A stretch of DNA of 48,974 nucleotides. It comes from Clostridiaceae bacterium DTU059 (lineage in GTDB: Bacteria > Bacillota > Clostridia > DSM-8532). Below the pieces are notes generated by a model. That model was not told the DNA's origin. It searched no databases and saw nothing but the letters and a program-made list of their open reading frames with translations. Below, piece by piece: positions 28,562 through 38,881 of the stretch; positions within the stretch are counted from its first letter, which is position 1; each line of letters begins with the position of its first letter. The position numbers and the translations under genes were made by a program. The stretch is from positions 1 through 48,974 of the forward strand of contig LFSK01000211.1 in assembly GCA_001512555.1 (NCBI GenBank), in the 5' to 3' direction.

Positions 28562-28655
28562 CGCTTAATTTAATCACGGGCAACAGAAGATCAGAGAAGA
28601 TGATTCCAATATGGAATCCTGTTCCCTGACCTTTTGTCCCTGATTAAATTAAGTG
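28562..28655 (+). repeat. Long near-continuous inverted repeat / hairpin upstream of pnp
   Basis: Outer arms CTTAATTTAATCA/TGATTAAATTAAG (28564-28576/28641-28653), apex GATTCCA-ATA-TGGAATC (28602-28618), with mostly paired sequence between. Confidence 0.9.
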
Positions 28656-28748
28656 CAAAGCATAAACCGGAACCCCCATTTTATTTGGATGGATTATACG
28701 GGATGTGCCATGCGCAAAGCGGGGAAAAAGAGAAGGAGAATTCGTATT

Positions 28749-30878
28749 ATGAAAAAAGTATTTAGCTTGGAAGTTGCAGGCAGAACACTTTCGGTTGAAG
28801 TCGGGCAGTTTGCCCAGTTGGCTAATGGCGCTGCGATGGTTCGCTATGGCGACACCGCTATTTTATCCACAGCTACCATGTCAAAGCAGCCCCGGGAAGG
28901 GATAGACTTCTTCCCCCTCAGCGTCGATTATGAGGAAAGGCTGTACTCGGTGGGAAAGATTCCCGGCGGGTTTATCAGGAGAGAAGGCAAGCCTACCGAG
29001 AAAGCCGTCCTGACGGCACGGGTCATAGACAGGCAGATGCGCCCCCGTTTCCCCAAAGATCTTAGGAACGATGTATCCATAGTGAATACAGTTCTCTCTG
29101 TGGATCAGGACAACTCTCCTGAATTCGCGTCCATCATCGGTACCGCTGTAGCTCTGTGTATTTCAGATATACCGTTCAATGGTCCGGTTGCCGGTGTCAT
29201 CCTTGGCCTGGTAGATGGAGAGGTCGTAATCAATCCCAATACCGAGCAGCGATTAAAAAGCGAAATGTATGTCACTCTTTCGGCTGATATGGAAAAGATA
29301 ATCATGATCGAAGCAGGAGCCAATCAGGTCACTGAAGAGGTTATGCTGGATGCTATCAAGAAGGGCCATGAAGAAATCAAACGAATCATCAGCTTTATTG
29401 ACGATATTGTCAAAGAGGTTGGAAAACCCAAGGTGGAGTATGAGCCCTATGTTGTTCCCGATGAGATATGGAATACAGTTTATGAAATGGCCTGGGAAGA
29501 CATGAAGGCGGCCATGATGAACGACGATAAGGCCGTCAGGGATTTGAACGTGGACACGGTTTGCAATGCGGTGCAGGAAAAACTGGCCGAAACCTTCCCT
29601 GAGCAGAAGCAGGAAATAGCCGATGCTCTGTACAAGCTGCAAAAGAAAGTGGTCAGAACCCTGATCCTTGATGAAGGCAAGCGGGTAGACGGAAGAGGGC
29701 TGATGGAAATCCGCCCGTTGCATTCCGAGGTGGCTCTCCTTCCAAGAACCCATGGTTCGGGACTATTCCAGCGCGGGCAGACCCAGGTGCTCACCAATGT
29801 TACCTTGGGACCGATGGGGGATGTCCAGACTCTTGATGGTGTTGATATTGAGGAAACAAAACGATATATGCACCACTACAATTTCCCGGCCTATAGTGTG
29901 GGAGAGGCAAGACCTACCAGAGGCCCCGGCAGGCGTGAGATCGGGCATGGAGCTCTGGCAGAGCGGGCACTTGAACCCGTCATCCCCAGTGAACAGGAAT
30001 TCCCATATGCCATCCGTCTTGTTTCCGAGGTCTTGATGTCCAATGGTTCAACCTCACAGGGTAGCGTGTGTGCCAGCACCCTGGCACTCATGGATGCGGG
30101 TGTTCCCATTAAAGCACCGGTTGCCGGTATCTCCTGCGGTCTTGTAGTAGACGAGGACAATCCGGAAAGGTTCGTAACCTTTATGGATATTCAGGGTATA
30201 GAAGACTTTTTCGGCGATATGGATTTCAAGGTGGCTGGAACCAAAAATGGTATCACTGCCATTCAGGTGGATATCAAGGTGGACGGCCTGAGCTATGAGA
30301 TCATCAGGCAGGCCTTTGAGATCACCAGGAAGGGTCGAATACAGATTCTTGATGAATGCATGCTGCCCACGATTTCCGAACCGCGTGATCATCTGTCTCC
30401 TTTTGCACCGAAGATATTCCAGACCAAGATTGATGTGGATAAGATACGCGAGGTTATTGGCCCCGGTGGAAAGGTGATCAATAAAATTATCGCCGAGACC
30501 GGAGTCAAGATCGACATTGAGGAAGACGGTATGGTGTATGTGGCAACTCCGGATGAGGAGGCTGGACATAAGGCCATCGCTATTATTGAGGGCATCGCTG
30601 GTAATGTTGAGCCGGGTCAGGTATACAACGGCCATGTTACAAGGCTTATGCAGTTTGGTGCCTTTGTTGAGTTCCTCCCTGGAAAAGAAGGCCTGGTTCA
30701 TATATCCAAGCTGGACACCAAACGCGTGAAAAAGGTCGAAGATGTTGTCAACGTGGGTGACGAGATCAAGGTTAAGGTTATTGAGATCGACAAACAGGGA
30801 AGGATCAATCTGTCCAGAAAAGATGTCCTTCTTGATGAAGCCAATAGCAAAGACCATCAGAATAAACAACAGGAATAA
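28749..30878 (+). CDS. pnp: Polynucleotide phosphorylase
   Basis: RNase PH domains, [19 protein letters not shown] domain [30 protein letters not shown]1 domain. Start at [11 protein letters not shown] (28749) rather than 28653. Confidence 0.97.
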   Translation: MKKVFSLEVAGRTLSVEVGQFAQLANGAAMVRYGDTAILSTATMSKQPREGIDFFPLSVDYEERLYSVGKIPGGFIRREGKPTEKAVLTARVIDRQMRPRFPKDLRNDVSIVNTVLSVDQDNSPEFASIIGTAVALCISDIPFNGPVAGVILGLVDGEVVINPNTEQRLKSEMYVTLSADMEKIIMIEAGANQVTEEVMLDAIKKGHEEIKRIISFIDDIVKEVGKPKVEYEPYVVPDEIWNTVYEMAWEDMKAAMMNDDKAVRDLNVDTVCNAVQEKLAETFPEQKQEIADALYKLQKKVVRTLILDEGKRVDGRGLMEIRPLHSEVALLPRTHGSGLFQRGQTQVLTNVTLGPMGDVQTLDGVDIEETKRYMHHYNFPAYSVGEARPTRGPGRREIGHGALAERALEPVIPSEQEFPYAIRLVSEVLMSNGSTSQGSVCASTLALMDAGVPIKAPVAGISCGLVVDEDNPERFVTFMDIQGIEDFFGDMDFKVAGTKNGITAIQVDIKVDGLSYEIIRQAFEITRKGRIQILDECMLPTISEPRDHLSPFAPKIFQTKIDVDKIREVIGPGGKVINKIIAETGVKIDIEEDGMVYVATPDEEAGHKAIAIIEGIAGNVEPGQVYNGHVTRLMQFGAFVEFLPGKEGLVHISKLDTKRVKKVEDVVNVGDEIKVKVIEIDKQGRINLSRKDVLLDEANSKDHQNKQQE

Positions 30879-31020
30879 ACCGGTTCATTGATTCCAGATC
30901 ATTTAGCCGGATACCAGGGGTCTTTGATGCGGGTTTCCCTTCAAAGGCCAGGCAAGTTCTTGTTACAGTCATTCAGGATACCGGGGTGGTATCCCGATGC
31001 TGAGATAAACTGAATACCTT

Positions 31021-31125
31021 TAACAGAGCAGGTATTATGCGTCAAGTGTCAGAGAATGGGAGTAGAGTCTCTGAACGAAAAACCATGATCCCATGGTTTG
31101 CGATATAATACCGCATCCGCTGTTA
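31021..31125 (+). ncRNA. Tetrahydrofolate (THF) riboswitch
   Basis: TAACAG/CTGTTA P1; GGTATTAT/ATAATACC P2; conserved GCGTCAAGTGT..GAGAATGGGAGTAG..ACGAA core; AACCATG/CATGGTT P4; 3' GCATCCGCTGTT, as in the known THF aptamer consensus. Confidence 0.88.
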
Positions 31126-31195
31126 CAAATAAGTCTTTCTTATTTGTGCGAATGAGATTCTGTTAAAAAGGAAGCATGAAAGGAGAGATTTTTTT

Positions 31196-31987
31196 ATGTC
31201 CAAAAATCGCAATGCCGTCAAAAGAATTGTTCACGTAAGTCTTTTAATCACCCTTGCCGTTATCATCAGGAATTTCAGCTACTCGTTTTACATAGGTGGT
31301 GTCCTGACCACCAGGATCAGTTTTTCCGGTATTTTTACCAGGATGGCAGCTATTCTCTTCGGCCCGGTATATGGCGGACTGGCATCCGGGATCCAGGACG
31401 TAATAGGATATCTCTTAAAACCTGAAGGGCCGTTCCTTCCGTGGTTGACCCTGACTGCCATAGCCGGAGGGGTTGTGGCAGGTTTTCTGTGGCGCCTGAC
31501 CGACAAAACCGACTATTCGAAAGCCGGCAGATACTACCTGCTGTTTTTTGCCTGTATCGGCTTTATTGGAGGAATCAACCAGCTGGTTCTGTCCCAGTGG
31601 TCTGAATCGAAATGGGGTCAGTTACTGAAGGGCATGGGAAATAACAAAGACCTGGCATCAATGGGCCTTATAATCTTTGCCTGCATAGGGATTGCCCTGT
31701 ACCTTCTTAACATGCTCTTAAGGCGCATAAGCGCCAGATGGCAGCTCAATGGGTATTTCTTCAGGGTTCTGTTCGTTGTGGGTATTTCGGGACTTCTGCT
31801 AACTACGCTGAACACATGGATACTGCAAATAACATTTCCCGAGCTTGGCCAGATTGATTTTATGGTATTCTGGATCCCAAGGGTCATCAAAGAGGCCTTT
31901 GTGGTGATTGTCCAGTCCTATATAATATCTTTTCTCCTTTCTATTTATAACAGGTATTTCAAGTCAGAGCCCGTGTTGAGCAGGTAG
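31196..31987 (+). CDS. ECF transporter S component, folate-type (FolT-like)
   Basis: Multi-TM protein with TTRISFSGIFTRMAAILFGPVYGGLASGIQDVIGYLLKPEGPFLPWLTLTAIAGG; preceded by a THF riboswitch. Confidence 0.85.
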   Translation: MSKNRNAVKRIVHVSLLITLAVIIRNFSYSFYIGGVLTTRISFSGIFTRMAAILFGPVYGGLASGIQDVIGYLLKPEGPFLPWLTLTAIAGGVVAGFLWRLTDKTDYSKAGRYYLLFFACIGFIGGINQLVLSQWSESKWGQLLKGMGNNKDLASMGLIIFACIGIALYLLNMLLRRISARWQLNGYFFRVLFVVGISGLLLTTLNTWILQITFPELGQIDFMVFWIPRVIKEAFVVIVQSYIISFLLSIYNRYFKSEPVLSR

Positions 31988-32107
31988 CACAAGGTGTGGT
32001 GTGAGCCGTCATCAGAACAAACCGTCCCTGCTGTTTAAATTTGCCAAGTAAAGAACAACAGTGGTAGAATAATGGCACTAATCCATATATCGGGTGATGG
32101 GTGAAGT

Positions 32108-33604
32108 ATGAAGAAAATGAAGGTACTTTTCGTAGCGGCTGAAGCCGCCGGGCTCATTAAGGTGGGCGGTCTTGGCGACGTGGCCGGAGAACTGCCCCGC
32201 AAACTGAAGGAATTGGGTGCCGACGTCTGCCTTGTCATACCCGCACACCAGGAAATCGGTGCAGCCACAAAGGAGATTTCCGAGTTTACTGTTAAGATGG
32301 GTAACGAGGAAGAAATCTGTATTCTGAAGGAAGTTCCGGATGCACCGGTGACTACCCTGCTTATCGGTAGCGACCGGTACTTTGGAAGGCCGTCAGTTTA
32401 TGGTTACAGTGATGATGCTGAGCGTTTCACCTTTTTTTGCCTGGCAGTCTTTCAGTGGATGAAGGATTCTGGGTTCAAACCTGATATCATCCATCTAAAT
32501 GACTGGCATACGGCGCCCCTGGCCATGCTTGTCAGGGAGAAGGAGGATGAAATCCCTTCTCTGTCAAGTTGTGCGCTGGTTTTCACCATCCACAACCTTG
32601 CTTATCAGGGGATTTGCGGACATGAAGTTTTCAGGATCTACGGTGTCAGGGATGCCGCATTTGAGTCTGATGGTGTTGAATACTACGGTGATTTCAATCC
32701 CATGAAGGCTGGTATAGGTTATTCAGACAGGTTTAACGCAGTCAGTGTTACCGGAGCCCGTGATATGGCCACAAAGAAATACGGGTACGGACTAGAAGGC
32801 TTTATCGGCATACACAAGCGGCGGCTCTCAGGAATATTAAATGGTATTGATCATGATGTCTGGAATCCTGAAACCGATCCGGCTCTCTTCCAGAATTATT
32901 CTATTGAAAATCCCGGACCGAAGCGTGAGAATAAAAGGCAGCTGCAGAAACAGCTTGGCCTGGAACCGAAGGGAGTTGCCCTTTGCGGTGTGGTATCCCG
33001 GCTGGATCAGATCAAGGGAACCGATCTGTTGATCCCCGCTGCTGAGAAAATTGTAAAGAGCGGGGGACAGTTGGTGATCCTTGGCAAGGGCAGTTCTGCT
33101 TATGAACGCACATTAAAAAAACTGGAAAAGGATAATCCTGGCCGTATATCAGTTAATCTTGGTTTTGATGATGGGTTGGCACGGAGAATCTATGCAGCCT
33201 CCGATATGTTCCTGATGCCGTCCCGCTATGAACCCTGCGGTATCGGGCAGCTTATAGCCATGCGCTATGGCTCGGTTCCGGTTGTACACAAGGTTGGCGG
33301 ACTGGCTGACACTGTCCGGGATGAGGCCGCTCATCATGGAGCGGGCACCGGATTTACCTATAGCACCGATTCTGCAAATGCCTTTATCAGAGCTATAGCA
33401 AAAGGCCTGAGGATGTTTAAAACTGACCGGGAGGGATGGAAGAGGCTGGTTAAGCGAGCCATGTCTTATGATTCCACCTGGGACAGATCGGCAGAGTCTT
33501 ATCTGACCTTATACCAGGAAGCACTTACAGAAAGGGCTTTGAGACAGGCCGGAACCAAGCAGGACAGAAAAGATGCAGAAAGCGAAAGGAAGGCAATAAC
33601 TTGA
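32108..33604 (+). CDS. glgA: Glycogen synthase
   Basis: KVLFVAAEAAGLIKVGGLGDVAGELPRKL, HLNDWHTAPLAMLV, FLMPSRYEPCGIGQLIAMRYGSVPVVHKVGGLADTV. Confidence 0.95.
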   Translation: MKKMKVLFVAAEAAGLIKVGGLGDVAGELPRKLKELGADVCLVIPAHQEIGAATKEISEFTVKMGNEEEICILKEVPDAPVTTLLIGSDRYFGRPSVYGYSDDAERFTFFCLAVFQWMKDSGFKPDIIHLNDWHTAPLAMLVREKEDEIPSLSSCALVFTIHNLAYQGICGHEVFRIYGVRDAAFESDGVEYYGDFNPMKAGIGYSDRFNAVSVTGARDMATKKYGYGLEGFIGIHKRRLSGILNGIDHDVWNPETDPALFQNYSIENPGPKRENKRQLQKQLGLEPKGVALCGVVSRLDQIKGTDLLIPAAEKIVKSGGQLVILGKGSSAYERTLKKLEKDNPGRISVNLGFDDGLARRIYAASDMFLMPSRYEPCGIGQLIAMRYGSVPVVHKVGGLADTVRDEAAHHGAGTGFTYSTDSANAFIRAIAKGLRMFKTDREGWKRLVKRAMSYDSTWDRSAESYLTLYQEALTERALRQAGTKQDRKDAESERKAIT

Positions 33605-34251
33605 AACTCGGCAGAATAAGCAAAGCCAAAGTCATAGAGATACTGGATATCCTGGAAGAGACTTATCCGCAGGCAAAATGCGAGCTTAATTACGGGACTC
33701 CGTTTCAATTACTGGTGGCCACCATGTTAAGTGCCCAATCCACCGACAGGACGGTCAACCGTGTCACAGAAACCCTGTTTGCACGTTATCCGGATTTGAA
33801 CAGCTTTTTGTCGCTGACCCAGGAGCAACTGGAGCAGGAGATCAAGGAAATTGGACTCTACCGGAACAAGGCGAAGAATATACTTGCCATGTGCAAGGAA
33901 CTTACCACCCGGTTTTCAGGTCAGGTGCCCGCCACACTGGAGGATTTGATCACTCTGCCCGGTGTTGGACGAAAGACCGCCAATGTTGTGCTTAGTAACG
34001 CCTTTAATATCCCGGCATTTGCTGTGGATACTCATGTCTTAAGGGTTTCAAACAGAATTGGGCTTGCCCGCAGCAACCGGCCGGATCAGACCGAATCACA
34101 GCTAACCAGCGTCATTCCGAAAGAAAGATGGATAAAATCCCACCACTTGCTCATATGGCACGGCCGGCGAACCTGCGCTGCAAGGAAGCCAAAGTGTGAG
34201 GTTTGTAGTATTTCGTCATATTGCGAATTCTATAAAAAAAATATAGAATAA
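33601..34251 (+). CDS. nth: Endonuclease III
   Basis: LVATMLSAQSTDRTVNRVT, LPGVGRKTANVVLSNAF, FAVDTHVLRVSNRIGLA, C-terminal CX6CX2CX5C FeS cluster (CAARKPKCEVCSISSYC). Confidence 0.97.
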   Translation: MKLGRISKAKVIEILDILEETYPQAKCELNYGTPFQLLVATMLSAQSTDRTVNRVTETLFARYPDLNSFLSLTQEQLEQEIKEIGLYRNKAKNILAMCKELTTRFSGQVPATLEDLITLPGVGRKTANVVLSNAFNIPAFAVDTHVLRVSNRIGLARSNRPDQTESQLTSVIPKERWIKSHHLLIWHGRRTCAARKPKCEVCSISSYCEFYKKNIE

Positions 34252-34327
34252 GAAAAGGATGAAAATTACCAATAAAATTACAAGCACACAGTAAAGTGCA
34301 GCCATTTGAGAAGGCCGGAGGACTACA

Positions 34328-36493
34328 ATGCCCAAACGCAGACGAAGAAGAAAAGCCATGCCGAAGGATGCCATATTTGTTCTGGATATTGGAACCAGGA
34401 CCATTGCTGGTCTTGTTGGTATTCAACAGGGCCATAGCTTTGTAATACGTGCAGCTGAGGTATTGGAGCATGAAGGCCGTGCCATGGTGGATGGTCAGAT
34501 CCACGACATATCAAAGGTTGTCTCAGGAGTATCCAGGGTAAGGGAACAGCTTGAGGAGCAGGTAGGCTATTCCCTGAACAAGGTATCCATCGCAGCGGCT
34601 GGTCGTGTGCTAAAAACCTGCAGGGTAAAGGTGGAAAGGGGTCTGGAAGAAGGCAGGGAGATCGATTCCCACCTGGTAGGCGCCATGGAGATGGAAGCCA
34701 TCCAGATGGCGCAAATGCAAATTGACAACGCACCTGCCAAAAATGAGGTTGGCCAGTATTACTGTGTAGGCCACAGCGTGGTAAACTATTATCTGAATGG
34801 TTATGTCATGTCCAGCCTTATCGGCCATAAGGGTCAAAAAGCCGGTGTTGAGGTTATAGCCACTTTTCTTCCCGAGATGGTGGTGGAGAGCCTGTATACC
34901 GTTATGGAAAGGGCCGGCATCGAAGTGACCTGTCTGACACTGGAGCCCATTGCTGCATTGAATGTGGCCATACCAAAAGAGCTTCGCCTGCTGAATCTGG
35001 CACTGGTGGATGTGGGTGCAGGCACTTCTGATATTGCAATTACTAAATCTGGCACCATTATAGCCTATGACATGGCTCCCGTTGCAGGTGATGAAGTAAC
35101 CGAAGCTATCGCTCAGAATTTCCTGGTGGATTTTAATACTGCTGAAAGAATTAAGCTGGAGTTGAGTGCCGGTCAAACCGAAATACAGTTCACCGACGTC
35201 CTTGATAATCAGGTTACCATCAAGTCCGATGACGTTGTCAGCACCATCAGGCCTGTTGTTGATCAGTTGGCCGAGACCATCGCCGAAAGGATTCTTGAGT
35301 GTAATGGCGGAAAGACTCCAAATGCCATCTTTTTGGTGGGCGGAGGCAGTCAGGCCGCAGGGCTGAGTGATGCCATTGCCGATAAAACTGGCCTTCCTCG
35401 GGAACGGGTCGCCGTGCGGGACAGGAATATAGCTAAGAATATAATTATAGAAGGGGATATGCCATCCGGGCCGGAGAGCATAACACCTCTTGGAATTCTG
35501 GTAACCACGGGTCTTTTCAGGGGTACCGATTTCTATTTTGTTACCGTCAATGGCCAGACCGTTAAAGTATTCAACTCATACAAGATGCGTGTTGCGGATG
35601 TTTTGGCTCTGGCGGGCTTCAATCCGGAACAGCTTATCTGCAAGTCCGGCAAAAGGCTCAGATTTTTCCTCAATGGAGAAAGCAGAACCCTGCCAGGCGG
35701 TATCGGAAAGCCCGCCGAGATCATGGTCAATGGCAAGGGGGAGTCGCTAACCGGCATGGTTTCACCGGGGGACAAGCTGTCCGTCATCCCGGCGGAAAAC
35801 GGAGAAGATGCCAGTGCTGTTTGCGCTGATCTTCTTGTGGAATTCCCACCTGCCACTCTTAAATATAATGGAGAGATCCATTCCATTCCCCAAAAGATAA
35901 GGATAAATGGGGAACCTGCTGATGAAGGCACATTAATTAAAGCCAATGATTATGTCGATATATCTATGGACTATACAATATCTGACATTGCCCATAAATT
36001 CGGGATAGATTCGGCGCTGCATTCATTTGAAGTAGACGGGAGGAGAGTAGATCCTTCATACATGCTTCAAGGGGGAGAAATAATTGAATGCCGCATTAGG
36101 GATCTGCCGGATCCTGGATACGAGTACGCCGAACTGAAGGACCCTGACCCAAAAGAGCCTGAAAGGAATGAGTATGAACAGGAGAAGCCCGAAGGGAAGG
36201 AAGCTGAACCAGGTTCGGAAACTGATCAGGACAAGTCTGATTTTTATGAGGAAGTGGCCTGTTCCAATGGTCTGGCGGCATCGGGTGATGGGATAAGCGT
36301 GATGGTAAATGGGGAAAGAATTCTGTTGCCGCTAAAAGAAGGCCGAACCATATTTGTTGATATTTTCAACCATATAGACTTTGATCTATCCCAACCAAAG
36401 GGGACTATTGTGTTAAAACTTAATGGCAGGGATGCGGGCTATACCGATGCGATTAATGATGGTGATGTTATAGAGATATACTGGCGTGGGTAA
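34328..36493 (+). CDS. FtsA-like cell division ATPase with long C-terminal extension
   Basis: Actin-fold motifs FVLDIGTRTIAGLVG, VDVGAGTSDIAITKSG, IFLVGGGSQAAGLSDAIADKTGLP; ~300-aa extension; basic N-terminus MPKRRRRRK. Confidence 0.87.
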   Translation: MPKRRRRRKAMPKDAIFVLDIGTRTIAGLVGIQQGHSFVIRAAEVLEHEGRAMVDGQIHDISKVVSGVSRVREQLEEQVGYSLNKVSIAAAGRVLKTCRVKVERGLEEGREIDSHLVGAMEMEAIQMAQMQIDNAPAKNEVGQYYCVGHSVVNYYLNGYVMSSLIGHKGQKAGVEVIATFLPEMVVESLYTVMERAGIEVTCLTLEPIAALNVAIPKELRLLNLALVDVGAGTSDIAITKSGTIIAYDMAPVAGDEVTEAIAQNFLVDFNTAERIKLELSAGQTEIQFTDVLDNQVTIKSDDVVSTIRPVVDQLAETIAERILECNGGKTPNAIFLVGGGSQAAGLSDAIADKTGLPRERVAVRDRNIAKNIIIEGDMPSGPESITPLGILVTTGLFRGTDFYFVTVNGQTVKVFNSYKMRVADVLALAGFNPEQLICKSGKRLRFFLNGESRTLPGGIGKPAEIMVNGKGESLTGMVSPGDKLSVIPAENGEDASAVCADLLVEFPPATLKYNGEIHSIPQKIRINGEPADEGTLIKANDYVDISMDYTISDIAHKFGIDSALHSFEVDGRRVDPSYMLQGGEIIECRIRDLPDPGYEYAELKDPDPKEPERNEYEQEKPEGKEAEPGSETDQDKSDFYEEVACSNGLAASGDGISVMVNGERILLPLKEGRTIFVDIFNHIDFDLSQPKGTIVLKLNGRDAGYTDAINDGDVIEIYWRG

Positions 36494-36543
36494 AAACTTC
36501 GTTTTATCGCAAGGATATGATCCAATCCTGATGGAGGTTCACT

Positions 36544-38283
36544 TTGGATACATTGGAGAAAAACCAATTCAGAAAAACGCTGGGCAGTTATTTCAGACAT
36601 GAGGGAACCATTACGAGGTTCGGATGGGTCATCATGGCCATTTTGGTTGTCGAGGATTTCGTCGCCAGGCTGGTCACAACACAGACGGCGGCTGATTTTG
36701 CCTTGCTGGCTGTACAGTTGGTTTTATATGCGGGATTCATCCTGATGGGTGTTCTTAAGCTGCGTCAGATCGGTGTAAGAGACCAGGATCAGAGTTCTTT
36801 CTACAAGCTCGCAAAATGCTCGGAGATAGTCATCATGACTATCTTCATCAGCCTGATGTATCATGGCTCTGTTTTCTATTTCATCGTACTGCTGCCCATC
36901 ATCTCCATAATCTTATCCAGGGGGTTTAAGGAATCGGTTCGGTACATCCTGCTGGGGTGGCTGACCCAGATACTTTCGCAGTATGCTGTTATGTTCCTGT
37001 TCAGCGACCTGAACCAACAGGGATTCTATAGCAATCCATTTATGCTGTTCATAAGCATAGCAGTGCAATACCTTTTATTTGCTTTTTGCGGTTACATATT
37101 AGGTAGTGTTCACAGGGAGTATGTACGGAGCCAGGAGGAAAACCAGATCCTGATCGACCGGCTGGGAGACAAGTATGTACAGCTGGAGCAGGCTAAAAAA
37201 GAGATCCAAAGCCAATACGACAAAATCAGTCAAACCAACGAGCAACTGGAGCAGGCCAACAACAGGCTCACCGCAAGCCTTGCCGAATTCTACACCCTTC
37301 AGCAGATATCACAGGCCATCAGTTCAATTTTTGATATGAACGAACTATTAAAATTTGTTAATGATGTGATCATCGGTGTCATGGGGGTCTCCCATTCCAC
37401 CATCGCATTATGCCATGGTCCTCAGAATCATTTAAAGGTGCAGGTTTCCAGCATTTTTGACAAGAAGGAGCTCGCTATAGTTTCAGACTATATTAATAGT
37501 GATGTTTTAAAGCCCTCGGCAAAGGATGGCAATTCCATGATAGACAATGATGTCAATCCGGATGAGTATCCATTTACCAGGGGAAGGAAGATACAGTCCC
37601 TCATCTGTGTACCGCTGATTGCGAAAGGGAATGTGCTCGGCATTGTTCTCATAGAACATGGCATACCCAATGCCTTTAACAGTGACAATGTAAGACTTCT
37701 TGAGATCATCTCCCAGCAGGTGGGAATAGCCATCGAAAACGCCCGGCTGTACCAGCAGATGCATGATCTTGCCACACTGGACGGGCTTACCGGCGCATAC
37801 AACCGCCTGTATTTTCAGGACAACCTTCAGATCGAATTCAAGAAGGCGCAGGAAGGAAACTATGACCTGTCCCTTCTCATGTTTGACATAGACCATTTCA
37901 AGAAGTTCAACGATACCCATGGCCATCTCTTTGGCGACCTGGTGCTTAAGAATACTGCAGCCTACATCATGAAGAAGCTCAGAAAGGAAGATATCTTCGC
38001 CAGGTATGGCGGGGAGGAATTTGTCATACTCATGCCCCATACTACGCTGGATCAGATTGTGGAAAAGGCGGAGGATATCAGAAGGGGTATTGGTTCTATG
38101 ATGATCTCCGACAGAGTGATCAGCGCTTCTGTTACCATCAGTATCGGTGTGTCTTCATACCCCGAGACTGCAGATAATCAGGTGACTCTCATCAAGAGCG
38201 CCGATGATGCACTCTATGAAGCTAAGCGACAGGGAAGGAACCGTGTTTGCGTTGCTTGTCCGAAAAGCAGCAAAAAGGCATAA
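36544..38283 (+). CDS. Membrane diguanylate cyclase (N-terminal TM region, coiled coil, GAF, GGDEF)
   Basis: TM-rich N-terminus, GAF-like domain, LDGLTGAYNRLYF..DIDHFKKFNDTHGHLFGD..ARYGGEEFVILMP. Confidence 0.93.
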   Translation: MDTLEKNQFRKTLGSYFRHEGTITRFGWVIMAILVVEDFVARLVTTQTAADFALLAVQLVLYAGFILMGVLKLRQIGVRDQDQSSFYKLAKCSEIVIMTIFISLMYHGSVFYFIVLLPIISIILSRGFKESVRYILLGWLTQILSQYAVMFLFSDLNQQGFYSNPFMLFISIAVQYLLFAFCGYILGSVHREYVRSQEENQILIDRLGDKYVQLEQAKKEIQSQYDKISQTNEQLEQANNRLTASLAEFYTLQQISQAISSIFDMNELLKFVNDVIIGVMGVSHSTIALCHGPQNHLKVQVSSIFDKKELAIVSDYINSDVLKPSAKDGNSMIDNDVNPDEYPFTRGRKIQSLICVPLIAKGNVLGIVLIEHGIPNAFNSDNVRLLEIISQQVGIAIENARLYQQMHDLATLDGLTGAYNRLYFQDNLQIEFKKAQEGNYDLSLLMFDIDHFKKFNDTHGHLFGDLVLKNTAAYIMKKLRKEDIFARYGGEEFVILMPHTTLDQIVEKAEDIRRGIGSMMISDRVISASVTISIGVSSYPETADNQVTLIKSADDALYEAKRQGRNRVCVACPKSSKKA

Positions 38284-38323
38284 AACGTAAACTCTTTTAT
38301 GTCAGACGAATTGCATGGGAAAC

Positions 38324-38812
38324 CTATTCGCCTTCACCGAGCACTTTGGCTGCATTCTGTTCTACTATTTCCTGAACCTGCAGCTCTTCGTCGGGTGTCA
38401 GCACTTTTTCAAGATCAAGAAGAAGGATGAGCTTGTCGCCCAGCTTCCCAACACCTGAAAGGAATCTATGGTCAAAATCTTTAAGGGTTGGTGGGGTATC
38501 CACTATATCCTCGTCATTAATCCTGACGATCTCGGTAACACTATCTACCGTAAAGCCCAGGAGCATGTCATTCATGTTGATAATAAGCACCTTCGTGTTT
38601 TCATCATGGGGCTTTTCAGGAAGGCTAAACCTTTTTCTAAGGTCGAATATGGTCAGAACCTTGCCTCTGAGGTTGATAAGCCCTTCTATGAACGGAGGTG
38701 TGTTGGGCACCTTGAATACTTCCTGAGGCTTAATTATCTGGAATATCTGGTTTATACTTATACCAAAGTTTTGATCTGCAACGCTGAATTTCACTAGCTG
38801 CTGTACTGCCAT
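38324..38812 (-). CDS. cheW: CheW-like chemotaxis coupling protein
   Basis: LVKFSVADQNFGISINQIFQIIKPQEVFKVPNTPPFIEGLINLRGKVLTIFDLRKRF. Confidence 0.92.
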   Translation of the reverse strand: MAVQQLVKFSVADQNFGISINQIFQIIKPQEVFKVPNTPPFIEGLINLRGKVLTIFDLRKRFSLPEKPHDENTKVLIINMNDMLLGFTVDSVTEIVRINDEDIVDTPPTLKDFDHRFLSGVGKLGDKLILLLDLEKVLTPDEELQVQEIVEQNAAKVLGEGE

Positions 38813-38881
38813 AGCAGGACACCTCCAATTTCCTTCCTCTCTTTTCTATTTACCCATTAATCATTTGATTTAACATTGAAA

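Noticed and set aside
30979-31060. TPP riboswitch resemblance (CGGGGTG...GCTGAGAT)
   Set aside because: Missing the conserved CCTGATCTGG and CCAGCGTAGGGA segments; the downstream part is explained by the THF aptamer.
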